36,316 bases of DNA from Acidobacteriota bacterium (GTDB lineage: Bacteria; Acidobacteriota; Vicinamibacteria; Vicinamibacterales; UBA2999): the NCBI GenBank assembly GCA_016789705.1, contig JAEUQR010000108.1, positions 1 to 36,316 on the forward strand. Reading direction: 5' to 3'. Below, in pieces: positions 6,916 to 14,701 of the stretch. Under the pieces are notes generated by a model that was given only the letters and a program-made list of their open reading frames with translations, was not told where the DNA came from and ran no database searches. Position 1 is the stretch's first letter; each line of letters begins with the position of its first letter. Both the position numbers and the translations under genes were made by a program.

Positions 6916-7959
6916 CTAGAGCACCGCATTGAACACGTAGCCGACCAGCAGAATGCCGGCCGCCACCACTCCCACGAAGGTGGCAATCAGGCGCACCTTC
7001 AACACCTTGCGGAGAATCACCATCTCGGGCAGCGAGAGCGCGATCACACTCATCATGAACGCCAGCACCGTGCCCAGCGCGGCGCCTTTGGCGAGCAGCG
7101 CCTGCACGATGGGGATGACGCCGGCCGCGTTCGTGTACATCGGCACGCCGACGACCACGGCCAGCGGCACGCTCCACCATGCGTCCTTGCCCATGATCGA
7201 GGCCATGAAGGCTTCCGGCACGTAGCCGTGGATCACGGCGCCGATGGCGATGCCGGCCAGGATGTAGGGCCACACCCTGCCGACAATGTCGCGCACCGCC
7301 GCGAAGCCGGCGTCGACACGGTCGGACAGCGTGAGCCGGAGATCGTCGGCCGTGGCCACGATCCGGGGCATGTCGCGCACCCAGTCTTCGAGATGGGCCT
7401 CCATCCTCAGGCGTCCGACGATCCAGCCGGCCAGGATGGCCACCGACAAGCCGAGGCCCAGATAGAGCAGCGCGATGCGCCAGCCGAACAGCCCGAAGAG
7501 CAGCGTCAGCGCCACCTCGTTGACCATCGGCGCGGCGATCAGGAACGAGAACGTCACGCCCAGCGGCACACCGGCTTGGACGAAGCCGATGAAGAGCGGC
7601 ACGGCGGAGCACGAGCAGAACGGCGTGACCACGCCGAGGCTGGCCGCCATGACGTTGGCGATGCCCTCGGTGCGGCCGGCGAGCAGCACGCGTGTGCGTT
7701 CGGGCGTGAACGCCGAGTTCACCATGCCCATGACGAACACGATGCCCGTGAGCAGCAGCAGCACCTTGGGCGTGTCGTACAGGAAGAACTGCAGGGCGCC
7801 ACCCAGATGGCTGGCGCGGTCCACTGGCAGGGCTGCCACAAGGGCTTCCGACGCCGGGATCAGCGCCCAGTAGAGGGCCACCCAGGACACCGCCGCGAGG
7901 GCCAGGAACGCTCTGGGATGGGTGTCAGGCCACTTGCGGCTCAACGCGATGACGTGCAT
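6916..7959 (-). CDS. DUF318/ArsP-family permease
   Basis: This 347-aa protein has about eight to ten membrane segments. The family signature is clear: VTPFCSCSAVPLFIGFVQAGVPLG near residues 111-134 and GVPMYTNAAGVIPI in the second half. The Cys-Ser-Cys-Ser motif is the thiol site of COG0701 permeases. ArsP members export trivalent organoarsenicals such as methylarsenite; others have unknown cargo. Its operon with two thioredoxin-like proteins and OsmC, opposite an arsR/arsJ operon, supports a metalloid or thiol-linked role. I would not set the substrate from sequence alone. ATG 7959 heads the minus-strand operon; the control region lies somewhere in 7960-8040. Confidence 0.87.
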   Translation of the reverse strand: MHVIALSRKWPDTHPRAFLALAAVSWVALYWALIPASEALVAALPVDRASHLGGALQFFLYDTPKVLLLLTGIVFVMGMVNSAFTPERTRVLLAGRTEGIANVMAASLGVVTPFCSCSAVPLFIGFVQAGVPLGVTFSFLIAAPMVNEVALTLLFGLFGWRIALLYLGLGLSVAILAGWIVGRLRMEAHLEDWVRDMPRIVATADDLRLTLSDRVDAGFAAVRDIVGRVWPYILAGIAIGAVIHGYVPEAFMASIMGKDAWWSVPLAVVVGVPMYTNAAGVIPIVQALLAKGAALGTVLAFMMSVIALSLPEMVILRKVLKVRLIATFVGVVAAGILLVGYVFNAVL

Positions 7960-8040
7960 GGTCGAATCCTTCGCTCCACCGCGGCGCCGGTGGCATCTAC
8001 GGGGGGGACGAATGACTTCCCGAAAGGATGCAGGGCCCCG

Positions 8041-8587
8041 TCACTCGCCCTGGCCAAAGGGGCCGTGGCAACAGACCTGGCCGGTGGGACCAAAGCGCAG
8101 CCGCGGCCTGTGCCACCAGGTGTCGTCGCAGCCGGGTGCGGGCCCGCAGAATCCGCGACTTGACCGCCGGCAGCGTGAGCTGGTGGGCCGTGGCGTATGC
8201 GGCCTGGGTCTGACCTTCGAGATCACAGCGGACGATCACATCCCTGTCGTCCGGATCCAAGGCGGCGAGCGACGCCGCCAGGTCCGTCGCGAGAGCATCG
8301 ACGGGTGTGCCGGCGGCCTCGGGCTGTGCCAGCGTGTCCTCGGCCGGCACCGTCGTCTTGCTGAGCCGGTGATGGTCGATCTCGGCGTGCCGGGCCACTT
8401 GGTACAACCACGCCCGCGGCGACTCGAGCCGGCAGAAGTGTCCGCCCTCGCGCAAGGCCTTCACGAAGACGTCCTGCAGGATGTCGTCCCGGCCGAAATG
8501 GCTGTGGCCACGCCGGGTCGGAGAACAGCGCCGCCGCCATTTGAGATCGGCCGGCGTTGTGAACGCATCAAAGACTACGAGGTACAT
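8041..8587 (-). pseudogene. ECF sigma-70-family factor, frameshift near the C-terminus
   Basis: The central part is a clear ECF sigma factor: region 2 ([35 protein letters not shown]) and region 4 (LDPDDRDVIVRCDLEGQTQAAYA, TLPAVKSRILRARTRLRRHLVAQ). After that the frame becomes Ala-rich and unlike the family. Removing one base around 8107-8108 restores LRFGPTGQVCCHGPFGQGE and a stop at 8041, matching SigZ-type factors that end in a Cys-Cys motif. Without the repair the frame runs to 7997. The first 30 residues also do not look like region 2.1, so there may be a second lesion or a start further downstream. It is divergent from arsR, so it may have been a metalloid-responsive regulator of the permease operon. 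Confidence 0.72.
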
Positions 8588-8623
8588 CTACCCAGAGAGG
8601 AGCGGCGCGTCCGTATGCGCCGA

Positions 8624-8677
8624 AACGAATATACGTTCACGCTACGCCTGCGTGCTATATTTGTCAAATCGAATATA
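8624..8677. promoter_or_regulatory. arsR promoter with repeated operator elements
   Basis: A good -10, TATATT (8656-8661), lies 15 nt before the arsR start. CGAATATA occurs at 8626-8633 and again at 8670-8677, where it runs into the start codon. AACG-N6-CGTT (8624-8637) and ATTTG-T-CAAAT (8659-8669) are inverted repeats, and TATATT/AATATA (8656-8661/8672-8677) frames the second copy. These are likely ArsR sites, placed so that binding blocks both polymerase and the start codon. No Shine-Dalgarno sequence is visible. Confidence 0.55.
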
Positions 8678-9093
8678 TGGCGACGCCGCTGGTCGACCTC
8701 GAAACCGTGCTCAAGGTGCTCGGCGACCGCACCAGGCTCCGCATTCTTGGCCTGCTGCTGCAGGGCGAGATCTGCGTCTGCGACATCCACGAGACGCTCA
8801 AAGCCCCCCAGCCAAAGGTGTCGCGCCACCTGGCGGTCCTGCGGAAGGCGGGGCTGGTCGAGACGCGGCGGCAGGGCCTGTGGGTGCAGTATCGACTCGC
8901 CGACCTCGCGAACCCGCAGCTGGCGTCGGTCGCCGACGCCGTGCGCCAGGCGCTGGCTCAGATGGAGTCGGTACAGCGCGACGCGACGCGTTTGCAGCAA
9001 CGCGGGAGCAGCTGCACGCCGGTGCCCCTGACCGTTGTTCGCGCCGGCACATCGGATGGACCGATGCGCCGGCGTGCGACACCCTCGGCCTGA
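8677..9093 (+). CDS. arsR: ArsR, As(III)-responsive repressor
   Basis: This 138-aa winged-helix protein has [21 protein letters not shown] followed by Ile-Cys-Val-Cys-Asp, the arsenic-binding CxC at the start of helix 3 as in plasmid R773 ArsR (ELCVCDL). The recognition helix is [20 protein letters not shown]. Arsenite or antimonite binding to the cysteines releases DNA. A further Cys in the tail (SSCTPVP) may add a ligand. It is the first gene of arsR-GAPDH-arsJ, six bases before the next start, so the operon is autoregulated. The promoter leaves almost no 5' leader and there is no ribosome-binding site, so translation is probably leaderless. Confidence 0.94.
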   Translation: MATPLVDLETVLKVLGDRTRLRILGLLLQGEICVCDIHETLKAPQPKVSRHLAVLRKAGLVETRRQGLWVQYRLADLANPQLASVADAVRQALAQMESVQRDATRLQQRGSSCTPVPLTVVRAGTSDGPMRRRATPSA

Positions 9094-9098
9094 CTCGC

Positions 9099-10106
9099 AT
9101 GACCACACGCATTGGGATCAACGGCTTCGGCCGCATGGGACGACTTGCGCTCCGAGCTGGCTGGGGACACCCCGACCTGGAGTTCGTCCACATCAACGAG
9201 GTCGCCGGCGGACCTGAGACCGCCGCACACTTGCTGACCTTCGACTCGGTCCACGGGCGGTGGCCGCACGTGGTCGAGGCCAGACCGGACGCCATCGCCA
9301 TCGACGACACTGCCATCTCGTTCTCCAGCGCGAGCAAGGTCGGCGAGGGGCCGTGGGCCGAGCGCCAGCTCGATATCGTGCTCGAATGCAGCGGCAAGTT
9401 CCGCACCGTCGAGTCACTCGCCCCGTACTTCGCGGCCGGTGTACGCACCGTGATCGTCGCGGCGCCCGTGAAGACCGGGGCGCTGAACATCGTGATGGGC
9501 GTCAACGACCATCTCTACGACCCCGGCGTCCATCGCCTGATCACGGCCGCCTCCTGCACGACGAACTGCCTGGCGCCCGTCGTGAAGGTCGTCCACGAGA
9601 CACTCGGCATCCGGCACGGTGTCATCACGACCATTCACGACATCACCAACACGCAGACAGTGGTCGATGCGCCGCACAAGGACCTGCGGCGCGCGCGCGC
9701 CAGCAGCCTGTCGCTCATTCCAACCAGCACCGGCTCTGCCACGGCGATCGGACTCATCTACCCCGAGCTGCTCGGCAAGTTGAGCGGGCTCGCCGTTCGC
9801 GTGCCGCTGCTGAACGCGTCGCTGACCGATTGCGTGTTCGAGGTCCAGCGACCGACCACCGTGGAGGAAGTCAACGCGGCGTTCGAGCAGGCCGCAGCCG
9901 GATCGCTGGCTGGCATTCTGGGCTACGAAACGCGTCCGCTGGTCTCGGTCGATTTCAAGGACGATCCACGGTCGTCCATCGTGGACGCCGGATCGACCAT
10001 GGTCGTCGATGGCACCTGCGTGAAGGTGCTCGCCTGGTACGACAACGAAATCGGCTACGTGAACCGCATGGTGGAACTCGCGCAGAAAGTGGGCGCGAGC
10101 CGGTGA
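9099..10106 (+). CDS. arsenate-linked glyceraldehyde-3-phosphate dehydrogenase
   Basis: This 335-aa protein is GAPDH throughout: the Rossmann start ([16 protein letters not shown]), [10 protein letters not shown], the catalytic SCTTNCLAP with nucleophilic Cys, the His partner in the HKDLRRARA region, and [15 protein letters not shown] at the end. In ars operons this enzyme uses arsenate in place of phosphate to make 1-arseno-3-phosphoglycerate, the ArsJ substrate. Placement between arsR and arsJ, with GTGA coupling to arsJ, makes that role more likely than glycolysis. Start is ATG 9099. The NAD-binding loop was not examined closely enough to state coenzyme preference. Confidence 0.95.
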   Translation: MTTRIGINGFGRMGRLALRAGWGHPDLEFVHINEVAGGPETAAHLLTFDSVHGRWPHVVEARPDAIAIDDTAISFSSASKVGEGPWAERQLDIVLECSGKFRTVESLAPYFAAGVRTVIVAAPVKTGALNIVMGVNDHLYDPGVHRLITAASCTTNCLAPVVKVVHETLGIRHGVITTIHDITNTQTVVDAPHKDLRRARASSLSLIPTSTGSATAIGLIYPELLGKLSGLAVRVPLLNASLTDCVFEVQRPTTVEEVNAAFEQAAAGSLAGILGYETRPLVSVDFKDDPRSSIVDAGSTMVVDGTCVKVLAWYDNEIGYVNRMVELAQKVGASR

Positions 10107-11386
10107 GCGCCGACGCCCGGGCCGTGTCGGCCCCGTCGTCGGCCATCAGCCTTCGCAACTACGTCACCGTGACGGCCGCCTACTGGGCGTTCACCATCAC
10201 GGACGGCGCGCTGCGGATGCTGGTGCTGCTGCATTTCAACCAGCTCGGGTACACCCCGGTCCAGCTCGCGTTCCTGTTCCTGCTCTACGAGTTCTTTGGC
10301 ATCGTCACCAATCTGGTCGGCGGCTGGGTGGCCTCGCGCACCGGCGTGCGGTTCACCCTCGTGCTCGGTTTGGTGCTGCAGGTGTGCGCGCTGGCGCTGC
10401 TGGCCGCGTTGAATCGCGAATGGGGCATGGCGGCATCGGTGGCCTACGTGATGACCTGCCAGGCGCTCTCGGGCATCGCGAAGGACTTGACCAAGATGAG
10501 CGCGAAGAGCGCCGTCAAGGTGCTGGTGCCGAAGGGCGACGACTCCGGCTTGTTCAAGTGGGTGGCGGTGCTGACCGGCTCCAAGAACGCACTCAAGGGA
10601 GCCGGCTTCTTCGTCGGCGGCGTGCTGCTGGCGGCATTGGGCTTCCGGGGTGCATTGCTGGCGATGGCCGGCGGCGTGCTGCTGGTGCTGTTGTTCGTCC
10701 TGACCACGCTGCCCAGCCACATTGGTCAGGCGAAGAAGAAAACCGCCTTCGCCGGCATCCTCTCGAACTCGACCGGGATCAACCGATTGTCGCTGGCGCG
10801 GATGGCGCTGTTCGCCGCCCGGGACGTCTGGTTCGTCGTCAGCGTGCCGATCTTCCTCGCCTCCGTGCTCGGCTGGTCGTTCGCGCAGGTCGGCGGGTTC
10901 ATGGCGCTGTGGGTCATCGCGTATGGCGCGGTGCAGAGCGCCTCACCGGTGATTCTGCGCGTCGTCACCAGAGGACACGCACCGGGCCCGGGACTGACGA
11001 GCGCGTTGGGTCTCGGATTGGCCGCCATCACGGCGCTCATCCCGCTGGGGCTACGCTGGCAGTGGCCGGCGGCTCCCACCATGCTGGTCGGACTCGGGCT
11101 GTTCGGCATCGTGTTCGCGCTGAACTCCGCCGTGCACTCCTATCTGGTGCTGGCCTACTCGGACGCCGACCGCGTGTCGCTCAGCGTGGGCTTCTACTAC
11201 ATGGCCAACGCGTGCGGCCGTTTGATGGGCACGCTGCTGTCGGGGGCGCTGTATCAGGTCGCCGGCGTCTCGGCGTCGCTCTGGGGTGCCGTGGTGCTGG
11301 CGGGACTGGCTGGAGCGGTGGCGCTGGCGCTGCCGCCGGTGAGCGATGCGGCCACGGCGTGGACGAGCGTGAAAGGCGACGATTAG
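10103..11386 (+). CDS. arsJ: ArsJ, 1-arseno-3-phosphoglycerate exporter (MFS)
   Basis: This 427-aa major facilitator protein has about 11-12 membrane helices. Family features include the start [36 protein letters not shown], the loop [13 protein letters not shown] and [17 protein letters not shown]. ArsJ expels the unstable arseno-phosphoglycerate made by the preceding GAPDH, which then decays to arsenate outside, so the pair acts as an arsenate pump. It starts at GTG 10103, overlapping the GAPDH stop by GTGA; the overlap fixes the start. sodC follows 25 nt later and could be on the same mRNA. Confidence 0.95.
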   Translation: MSADARAVSAPSSAISLRNYVTVTAAYWAFTITDGALRMLVLLHFNQLGYTPVQLAFLFLLYEFFGIVTNLVGGWVASRTGVRFTLVLGLVLQVCALALLAALNREWGMAASVAYVMTCQALSGIAKDLTKMSAKSAVKVLVPKGDDSGLFKWVAVLTGSKNALKGAGFFVGGVLLAALGFRGALLAMAGGVLLVLLFVLTTLPSHIGQAKKKTAFAGILSNSTGINRLSLARMALFAARDVWFVVSVPIFLASVLGWSFAQVGGFMALWVIAYGAVQSASPVILRVVTRGHAPGPGLTSALGLGLAAITALIPLGLRWQWPAAPTMLVGLGLFGIVFALNSAVHSYLVLAYSDADRVSLSVGFYYMANACGRLMGTLLSGALYQVAGVSASLWGAVVLAGLAGAVALALPPVSDAATAWTSVKGDD

Positions 11387-11411
11387 GTCGCAGAGCAACG
11401 GAGATGAGTCG

Positions 11412-11936
11412 ATGACGCGTGCAATGCAGTGGGGAACGACGACGATGGGTGCCGTGCTGGTGGCTGGGATGGCCACGCTGTCGGCCCAGGCGCCGGTGAA
11501 GGTCGAGATGAAGGATGGCCAGGGGCAGTCGATCGGCACGGCCACCCTGTCGTCGTCGATGGGCGCGGTCCACATTCAGCTCGATCTCAAGGGGCTGAAG
11601 CCGGGTGAGCACGGCCTTCACGTACATGCCGTGGGGAAGTGCGAAGGTCCTGGGTTCACCACCGCGGGCGGACACCTGAACCCGGCCGGCAAGAAGCACG
11701 GGCTTCAGAGCGCTGACGGCCCGCACGCCGGCGACATGGAGAACTTCACCGTGGCGGCTGACGGCACCGCCAAGGGGATGGTCATGGCCAAAGGCGTCTC
11801 GTTCGGCACCGACGCCAACTCGGTGTTCGCCAACGGCGCTACGGCGCTCGTGGTGCACGCCGGACCGGACGATGGCAAGACCGACCCGTCGGGCGGCTCG
11901 GGCGACCGTATCGCGTGTGGCGTGATCACGAAGTGA
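11412..11936 (+). CDS. sodC: Cu/Zn superoxide dismutase, periplasmic
   Basis: This 174-aa enzyme converts superoxide to oxygen and peroxide outside the cytoplasm. Residues 1-26 are a signal peptide (GAVLVAGMATLSAQA). The metal site is complete: His-Val-His in GLHVHAVG, the disulfide Cys and bridging His in KCEGPGFTTAGGHLNP, then KKHG, DMENFTV and VVHAGPDD, with the partner Cys in GDRIACGVI. The active-site Arg is in SGDRIACG. It is 25 nt after arsJ, with a GGAG-like site upstream, so it may join the arsenic operon and deal with metalloid-driven oxidative stress. A hairpin ends the unit. Confidence 0.95.
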   Translation: MTRAMQWGTTTMGAVLVAGMATLSAQAPVKVEMKDGQGQSIGTATLSSSMGAVHIQLDLKGLKPGEHGLHVHAVGKCEGPGFTTAGGHLNPAGKKHGLQSADGPHAGDMENFTVAADGTAKGMVMAKGVSFGTDANSVFANGATALVVHAGPDDGKTDPSGGSGDRIACGVITK

Positions 11937-11951
11937 TGCGGCGGTGTCGGT

Positions 11952-11976
11952 CGGGTGAGGCGAGGAGTCTCACCCG
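11952..11976. terminator. hairpin between convergent sodC and the minus-strand gene
   Basis: CGGGTGAG and CTCACCCG form an 8-bp stem around a 9-nt loop, 15 nt after the sodC stop and between two converging genes. There is no T-run on either side. It probably acts as a bidirectional terminator or mRNA end. Confidence 0.5.
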
Positions 11977-12014
11977 GCCGGCATGCTCTTCGGACGAAGA
12001 AGGCTCACTTGCTG

Positions 12015-12683
12015 TCAACGTAGCGAACCATGCGTCGCATGGCCGGGCGACCGGTGCGCTGCACACGACACGGCCGGATTGAAGGGGCTGAAGACGCCGC
12101 TGGGGTTGTCGCGGTAGATCCACACGTGCCGGTCGAAATGCGGGGCGAACATGTGCGCCTCGTCGAGCGCCGTCGCCGGGTCGTCCGCCATCGCGTCGAA
12201 GGGCACGCCGTGGAAAGTCGGGCGCTCGGTGTGACCGGCGGCGCGCCAGGCCGCCGCGAACACCAGGTTCTCGACGCCGACCAGGGTGAGGGACCCGTCC
12301 GCCTGCGGCTCGTAGAGCAGAATGGCCGGCCGTCGGAAGTCGGTGTGCAAGCCCACTCCATCGACGCGAGGCGACGGTGGCGCCGTGAGGCCCAGCAGAT
12401 CGGGCCGGAAGTAATGGATCCCCATCGCCCCGTCAGTCACCGGGCGGCCCATCATGTCCGCCGTTTCGCAGACGTCGTTGGGGTCTCGGATGTAGCCTTC
12501 GGCCAGCGCGACGCGTACGTCTCGAAGTCGCTCCGTGGCCTGTCGCATTTCCCTGATCGAGGGCTCCCCCGGAGCTGGACCTGGATCGTCGGGCGGGACC
12601 GGGTTGGCTGAGCGGGCGACAAGCCCGCCGGCGAGGGTGAGGGCCAGTAGGGCGACGGTGACCAGTGTGAATCGAGCGCGCAT
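12015..12683 (-). CDS. secreted protein of unknown function
   Basis: This 222-aa protein has a signal peptide (FTLVTVALLALTLAGGLVA) and then a soluble region containing a helix REMRQATERLRDVRVALAEGY, ADMMGRPVTDGAMGIHYFRPDLL, DFRRPAILLYEPQADGSL and HVWIYRDNPSGVFSPFNPAVSC near the end. His and Tyr-rich stretches (GIHYF, HMFAPHFDRHVWIY) could bind a metal, but no known motif was identified. ATG 12683 has AGGAG eight bases upstream. It is divergent from the sigma factor at 12845, with a 20-bp palindrome between them, and may belong to that regulon. The tail after Cys (AAHRSPGHATHGSLR) looks low-complexity. Confidence 0.7.
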   Translation of the reverse strand: MRARFTLVTVALLALTLAGGLVARSANPVPPDDPGPAPGEPSIREMRQATERLRDVRVALAEGYIRDPNDVCETADMMGRPVTDGAMGIHYFRPDLLGLTAPPSPRVDGVGLHTDFRRPAILLYEPQADGSLTLVGVENLVFAAAWRAAGHTERPTFHGVPFDAMADDPATALDEAHMFAPHFDRHVWIYRDNPSGVFSPFNPAVSCAAHRSPGHATHGSLR

Positions 12684-12707
12684 GGGACTTCTCCTGTGAA
12701 CCGCGGC

Positions 12708-12727
12708 GGCGAGACGTAGGTCTCGCC
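12708..12727. promoter_or_regulatory. 20-bp perfect palindrome between divergent genes
   Basis: GGCGAGAC-GTAG-GTCTCGCC is an 8-4-8 inverted repeat, 24 bp from the minus-strand gene start and 117 bp from the sigma-factor start. Its place between divergent genes suggests an operator; the regulator is unknown. Confidence 0.45.
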
Positions 12728-12844
12728 CGCGCAGCATCGAAGACGTCGACGCGACGCCGTGGACGCACCGGCACCACCTCGACCGCAGGTTTGCGTCCAT
12801 TCCGCACCACCGGCGTCTTTTTGAGGAGGACCTGGAGGTATAAG

Positions 12845-13582
12845 GTGTTCGCAGTCGCCATGTCGGAGCTCACGTCGCCCGCCGTCAGTACGACCGCCGG
12901 TGCACCGCCCGCGGTGGATCCCGCGATGTTGTGGGAGCAGTTCGGCCCACCCCTCCGAGGGTTCCTGGCGCGCCGCGTGCCGCCGGGTGTCGACGCGGAT
13001 GACCTCGTGCAGGAGGTCTTCCTTCGCGTCATCCGAGGCCTGGCCACGTTGCGCGGCACCGATCGCCCCGAAGCCTGGCTCTTCCAGATCGCGAGGAACG
13101 CGCTGCGGGACTCACTGCGCGCTCGCCTTCGGCGCGACGGACGCACGGATCCTCTGGAGGAAGATCTGCCTGCCGACGTCGATCCAGCCGCCGACCGGGT
13201 CGCCGAAGCCGAACTGGCGCCTTGCTTGACGGCGATGGTCGACCGCCTGGCCGAACCGTACCGCACCGCGATCACGCTGACGTCACTGCAGGGGGTCTCG
13301 CAGGCGGACGCCGCCCGCCGACTCGGCGTCTCTGCCTCGGGCATGAAGTCACGCGTGCAGCGCGGCCGGGTGCAGCTGCGTCAGATGCTGGTGACGTGCT
13401 GCAGCATCGCGCTGGACGTGCGCGGCGGCGTCTCGGACTTTCACAAGCGTGCTCCGGGGGCGTGTAGCGCACCGGCGAAGACGACCGTGGACGGGTGCGG
13501 CGCTGCGCCGTGCGGCACGGACGCGGAGCGCGTTGCGTCCACCGACACCGGCCGTCGTCTTCAGGAGCGTGGCCGCGAATAG
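12845..13582 (+). CDS. SigZ-like ECF sigma factor with Cys-rich tail
   Basis: This 245-aa sigma factor has region 2 at about residues 30-95 (LWEQFGPPLRGFLARRVP, DDLVQEVFLRVIRG, EAWLFQIARNALRDS) and region 4 at about 125-180 (LAEPYRTAITLTSLQGVSQADAARRLGVSASGMKSRVQRGR). A tail follows with TCCS, then single Cys and a CGAAPC cluster, about five cysteines in 40 residues. Typical ECF factors stop just after region 4. No anti-sigma gene is adjacent, so the tail itself may bind metal or sense thiol state. GTG 12845 has GGAGG six bases upstream and is preferred over ATG 12860. A Cys-rich peptide gene follows 27 nt later. Confidence 0.88.
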   Translation: MFAVAMSELTSPAVSTTAGAPPAVDPAMLWEQFGPPLRGFLARRVPPGVDADDLVQEVFLRVIRGLATLRGTDRPEAWLFQIARNALRDSLRARLRRDGRTDPLEEDLPADVDPAADRVAEAELAPCLTAMVDRLAEPYRTAITLTSLQGVSQADAARRLGVSASGMKSRVQRGRVQLRQMLVTCCSIALDVRGGVSDFHKRAPGACSAPAKTTVDGCGAAPCGTDAERVASTDTGRRLQERGRE

Positions 13583-13609
13583 ACGCGGTCCGCTGCTGGA
13601 GAGATTGCC

Positions 13610-13828
13610 ATGTCACGTCGTGAGTCGTCGCCCATACCGCCCGTCGATACCCGCACCGATGCCGTGTCGCCCGCCGTGGACTGCTGTGGCGGGCCCGCAC
13701 CCGCAGGCACCGAGGCTTGCTGCGCCCGCGATGCCGATCTCAGAGCCGTCGGGGTGGCGGGCTGTGGGTGCGGCGCCCCGGCGCCCGCGCCGGCAACGCA
13801 GGCCCCGACGCGCCCGCGCTGCTGCTGA
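13610..13828 (+). CDS. 72-aa Cys-rich peptide
   Basis: This small soluble protein carries nine Cys: Asp-Cys-Cys-Gly-Gly, Ala-Cys-Cys-Ala, Gly-Cys-Gly-Cys-Gly and a terminal Cys-Cys. The vicinal and CxC pairs are spaced by Pro/Ala-rich linkers, with no membrane segment. The pattern suggests soft-metal or arsenite binding like a metallothionein, though no named family was recognised. ATG 13610 follows GAGAG at a normal distance. It lies between the Cys-tailed sigma factor and the bicupin in one direction, consistent with an operon. The gene ends Cys-Cys-stop (TGA). This terminal TGA does not look recoded, because the frame beyond it resembles no continuation. Confidence 0.7.
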   Translation: MSRRESSPIPPVDTRTDAVSPAVDCCGGPAPAGTEACCARDADLRAVGVAGCGCGAPAPAPATQAPTRPRCC

Positions 13829-13907
13829 CGACCGCGACGTCTGACAGCGCCGTCTCGCCGTTCACGGCTGCGCCAACTGAGCGCGCCGACCTGAATGAGG
13901 ATGCCCC

Positions 13908-14648
13908 ATGAGTAAATCGTTCCTGTCCGCCGCCGTTGTGTCGACCTGCGTCAGCCTGTCCGTGTTGGTCGGCGTCGCGCAAGAGGCCCAGACCGTCAGC
14001 CCTGATGCGTATCGCCTCGAGTTCGAGAACGCCTGGGTGAAGGTGACACGGGTCATCTACGGTGCACATGCCGTGCTTGCGCCGCACCACCATACCGAGC
14101 GGGCGACCGCGTATGTCTACCTGAACGACGGCCCACCCGTGCTCTTCAAACACGAGGGCCTGCCCTACGCCGGCGTCACGCGGCCGGCGACCGCTGCTGG
14201 CAGCTTCCGCGTCTACAAAGGCCTCAAGGAAGTGCACTCGGTTGAGAATGCGACGGCGACGCCAAGCGACTTCCTGCGGGTGGAGTTCAAGACGGAGCCG
14301 CTGGAAGAGGCGTTGCTGAAGGGGAAGTTCTTTCGCGAGGCCGCCATTGCGGAGACCTCCGTAGAGCGGACCCAGTTCGAGAACGCGCAGGTGCGAATCT
14401 CGCGCGTCCGGGTGGTCGTCGGACACGCCATGACCGTGGTCACGGGCGACCGCCCGGCGCTGCTCGTGGCGCTGGCGCCCACCAACATCACCCAGGACAG
14501 TCGCCCAGGCCGGCTGATCGACACCGGCAAGACCGCATGGCTCGGTCCCGGCCAAACCGCCAGCGTCAGCCCGGTTGGGAACGCCGGCGAGGTGCTGCGG
14601 TTCGACTTCAAGACCGCACCCATGTCACCCGCGGCGGATCGACCTTGA
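13908..14648 (+). CDS. secreted protein with two cupin-like domains
   Basis: This 246-aa protein has a signal peptide (SAAVVSTCVSLSVLVGVAQ) and two similar halves, each beginning YRLEFENAWVKVTRV or RTQFENAQVRISRV. The first half has the cupin-like APHHHTERATAYVYLNDG with three His, a possible metal site; the second half has lost them (GHAMTVVTGDRPALLVAL). Duplication with one active half is common in bicupins. No substrate can be named. The context (metal-linked sigma factor, Cys-rich peptide, methyltransferase) suggests a periplasmic stress protein. ATG 13908 follows GAGGATG-type spacing. A 23-bp palindrome starts within its stop codon. Confidence 0.72.
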   Translation: MSKSFLSAAVVSTCVSLSVLVGVAQEAQTVSPDAYRLEFENAWVKVTRVIYGAHAVLAPHHHTERATAYVYLNDGPPVLFKHEGLPYAGVTRPATAAGSFRVYKGLKEVHSVENATATPSDFLRVEFKTEPLEEALLKGKFFREAAIAETSVERTQFENAQVRISRVRVVVGHAMTVVTGDRPALLVALAPTNITQDSRPGRLIDTGKTAWLGPGQTASVSPVGNAGEVLRFDFKTAPMSPAADRP

Positions 14649-14669
14649 CCCTGGAACCGTTCCAGGGTC
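14647..14669. repeat. 23-bp perfect palindrome at the bicupin stop
   Basis: GACCCTGGAAC and GTTCCAGGGTC flank a single C. The repeat begins at the second base of the bicupin stop codon and ends 32 nt before the methyltransferase start. As RNA it would give a roughly 9-10-bp hairpin. There is no T-run, so it may be an internal attenuator, an mRNA-stabilising hairpin or a protein site. Confidence 0.6.
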
Positions 14670-14701
14670 CACGATGGTCATGGACGTCCACCGGCGTCCG
14701 C

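Noticed and set aside
6913..8163. A 416-codon plus-strand frame across the permease gene, rich in His and Arg
   Set aside because: Antisense shadow of the ArsP-like permease; its composition (HHERQHRAQR and similar) is typical of a shifted complement.
9099..10106. Housekeeping glycolytic gapA
   Set aside because: It lies between arsR and arsJ and is translationally coupled to arsJ, which favours the arsenate-specific role.
13823..13828. TGA after Cys-Cys in the Cys-rich peptide as a recoded codon
   Set aside because: The following frame is Arg-rich and unlike the peptide; a normal stop is simpler.
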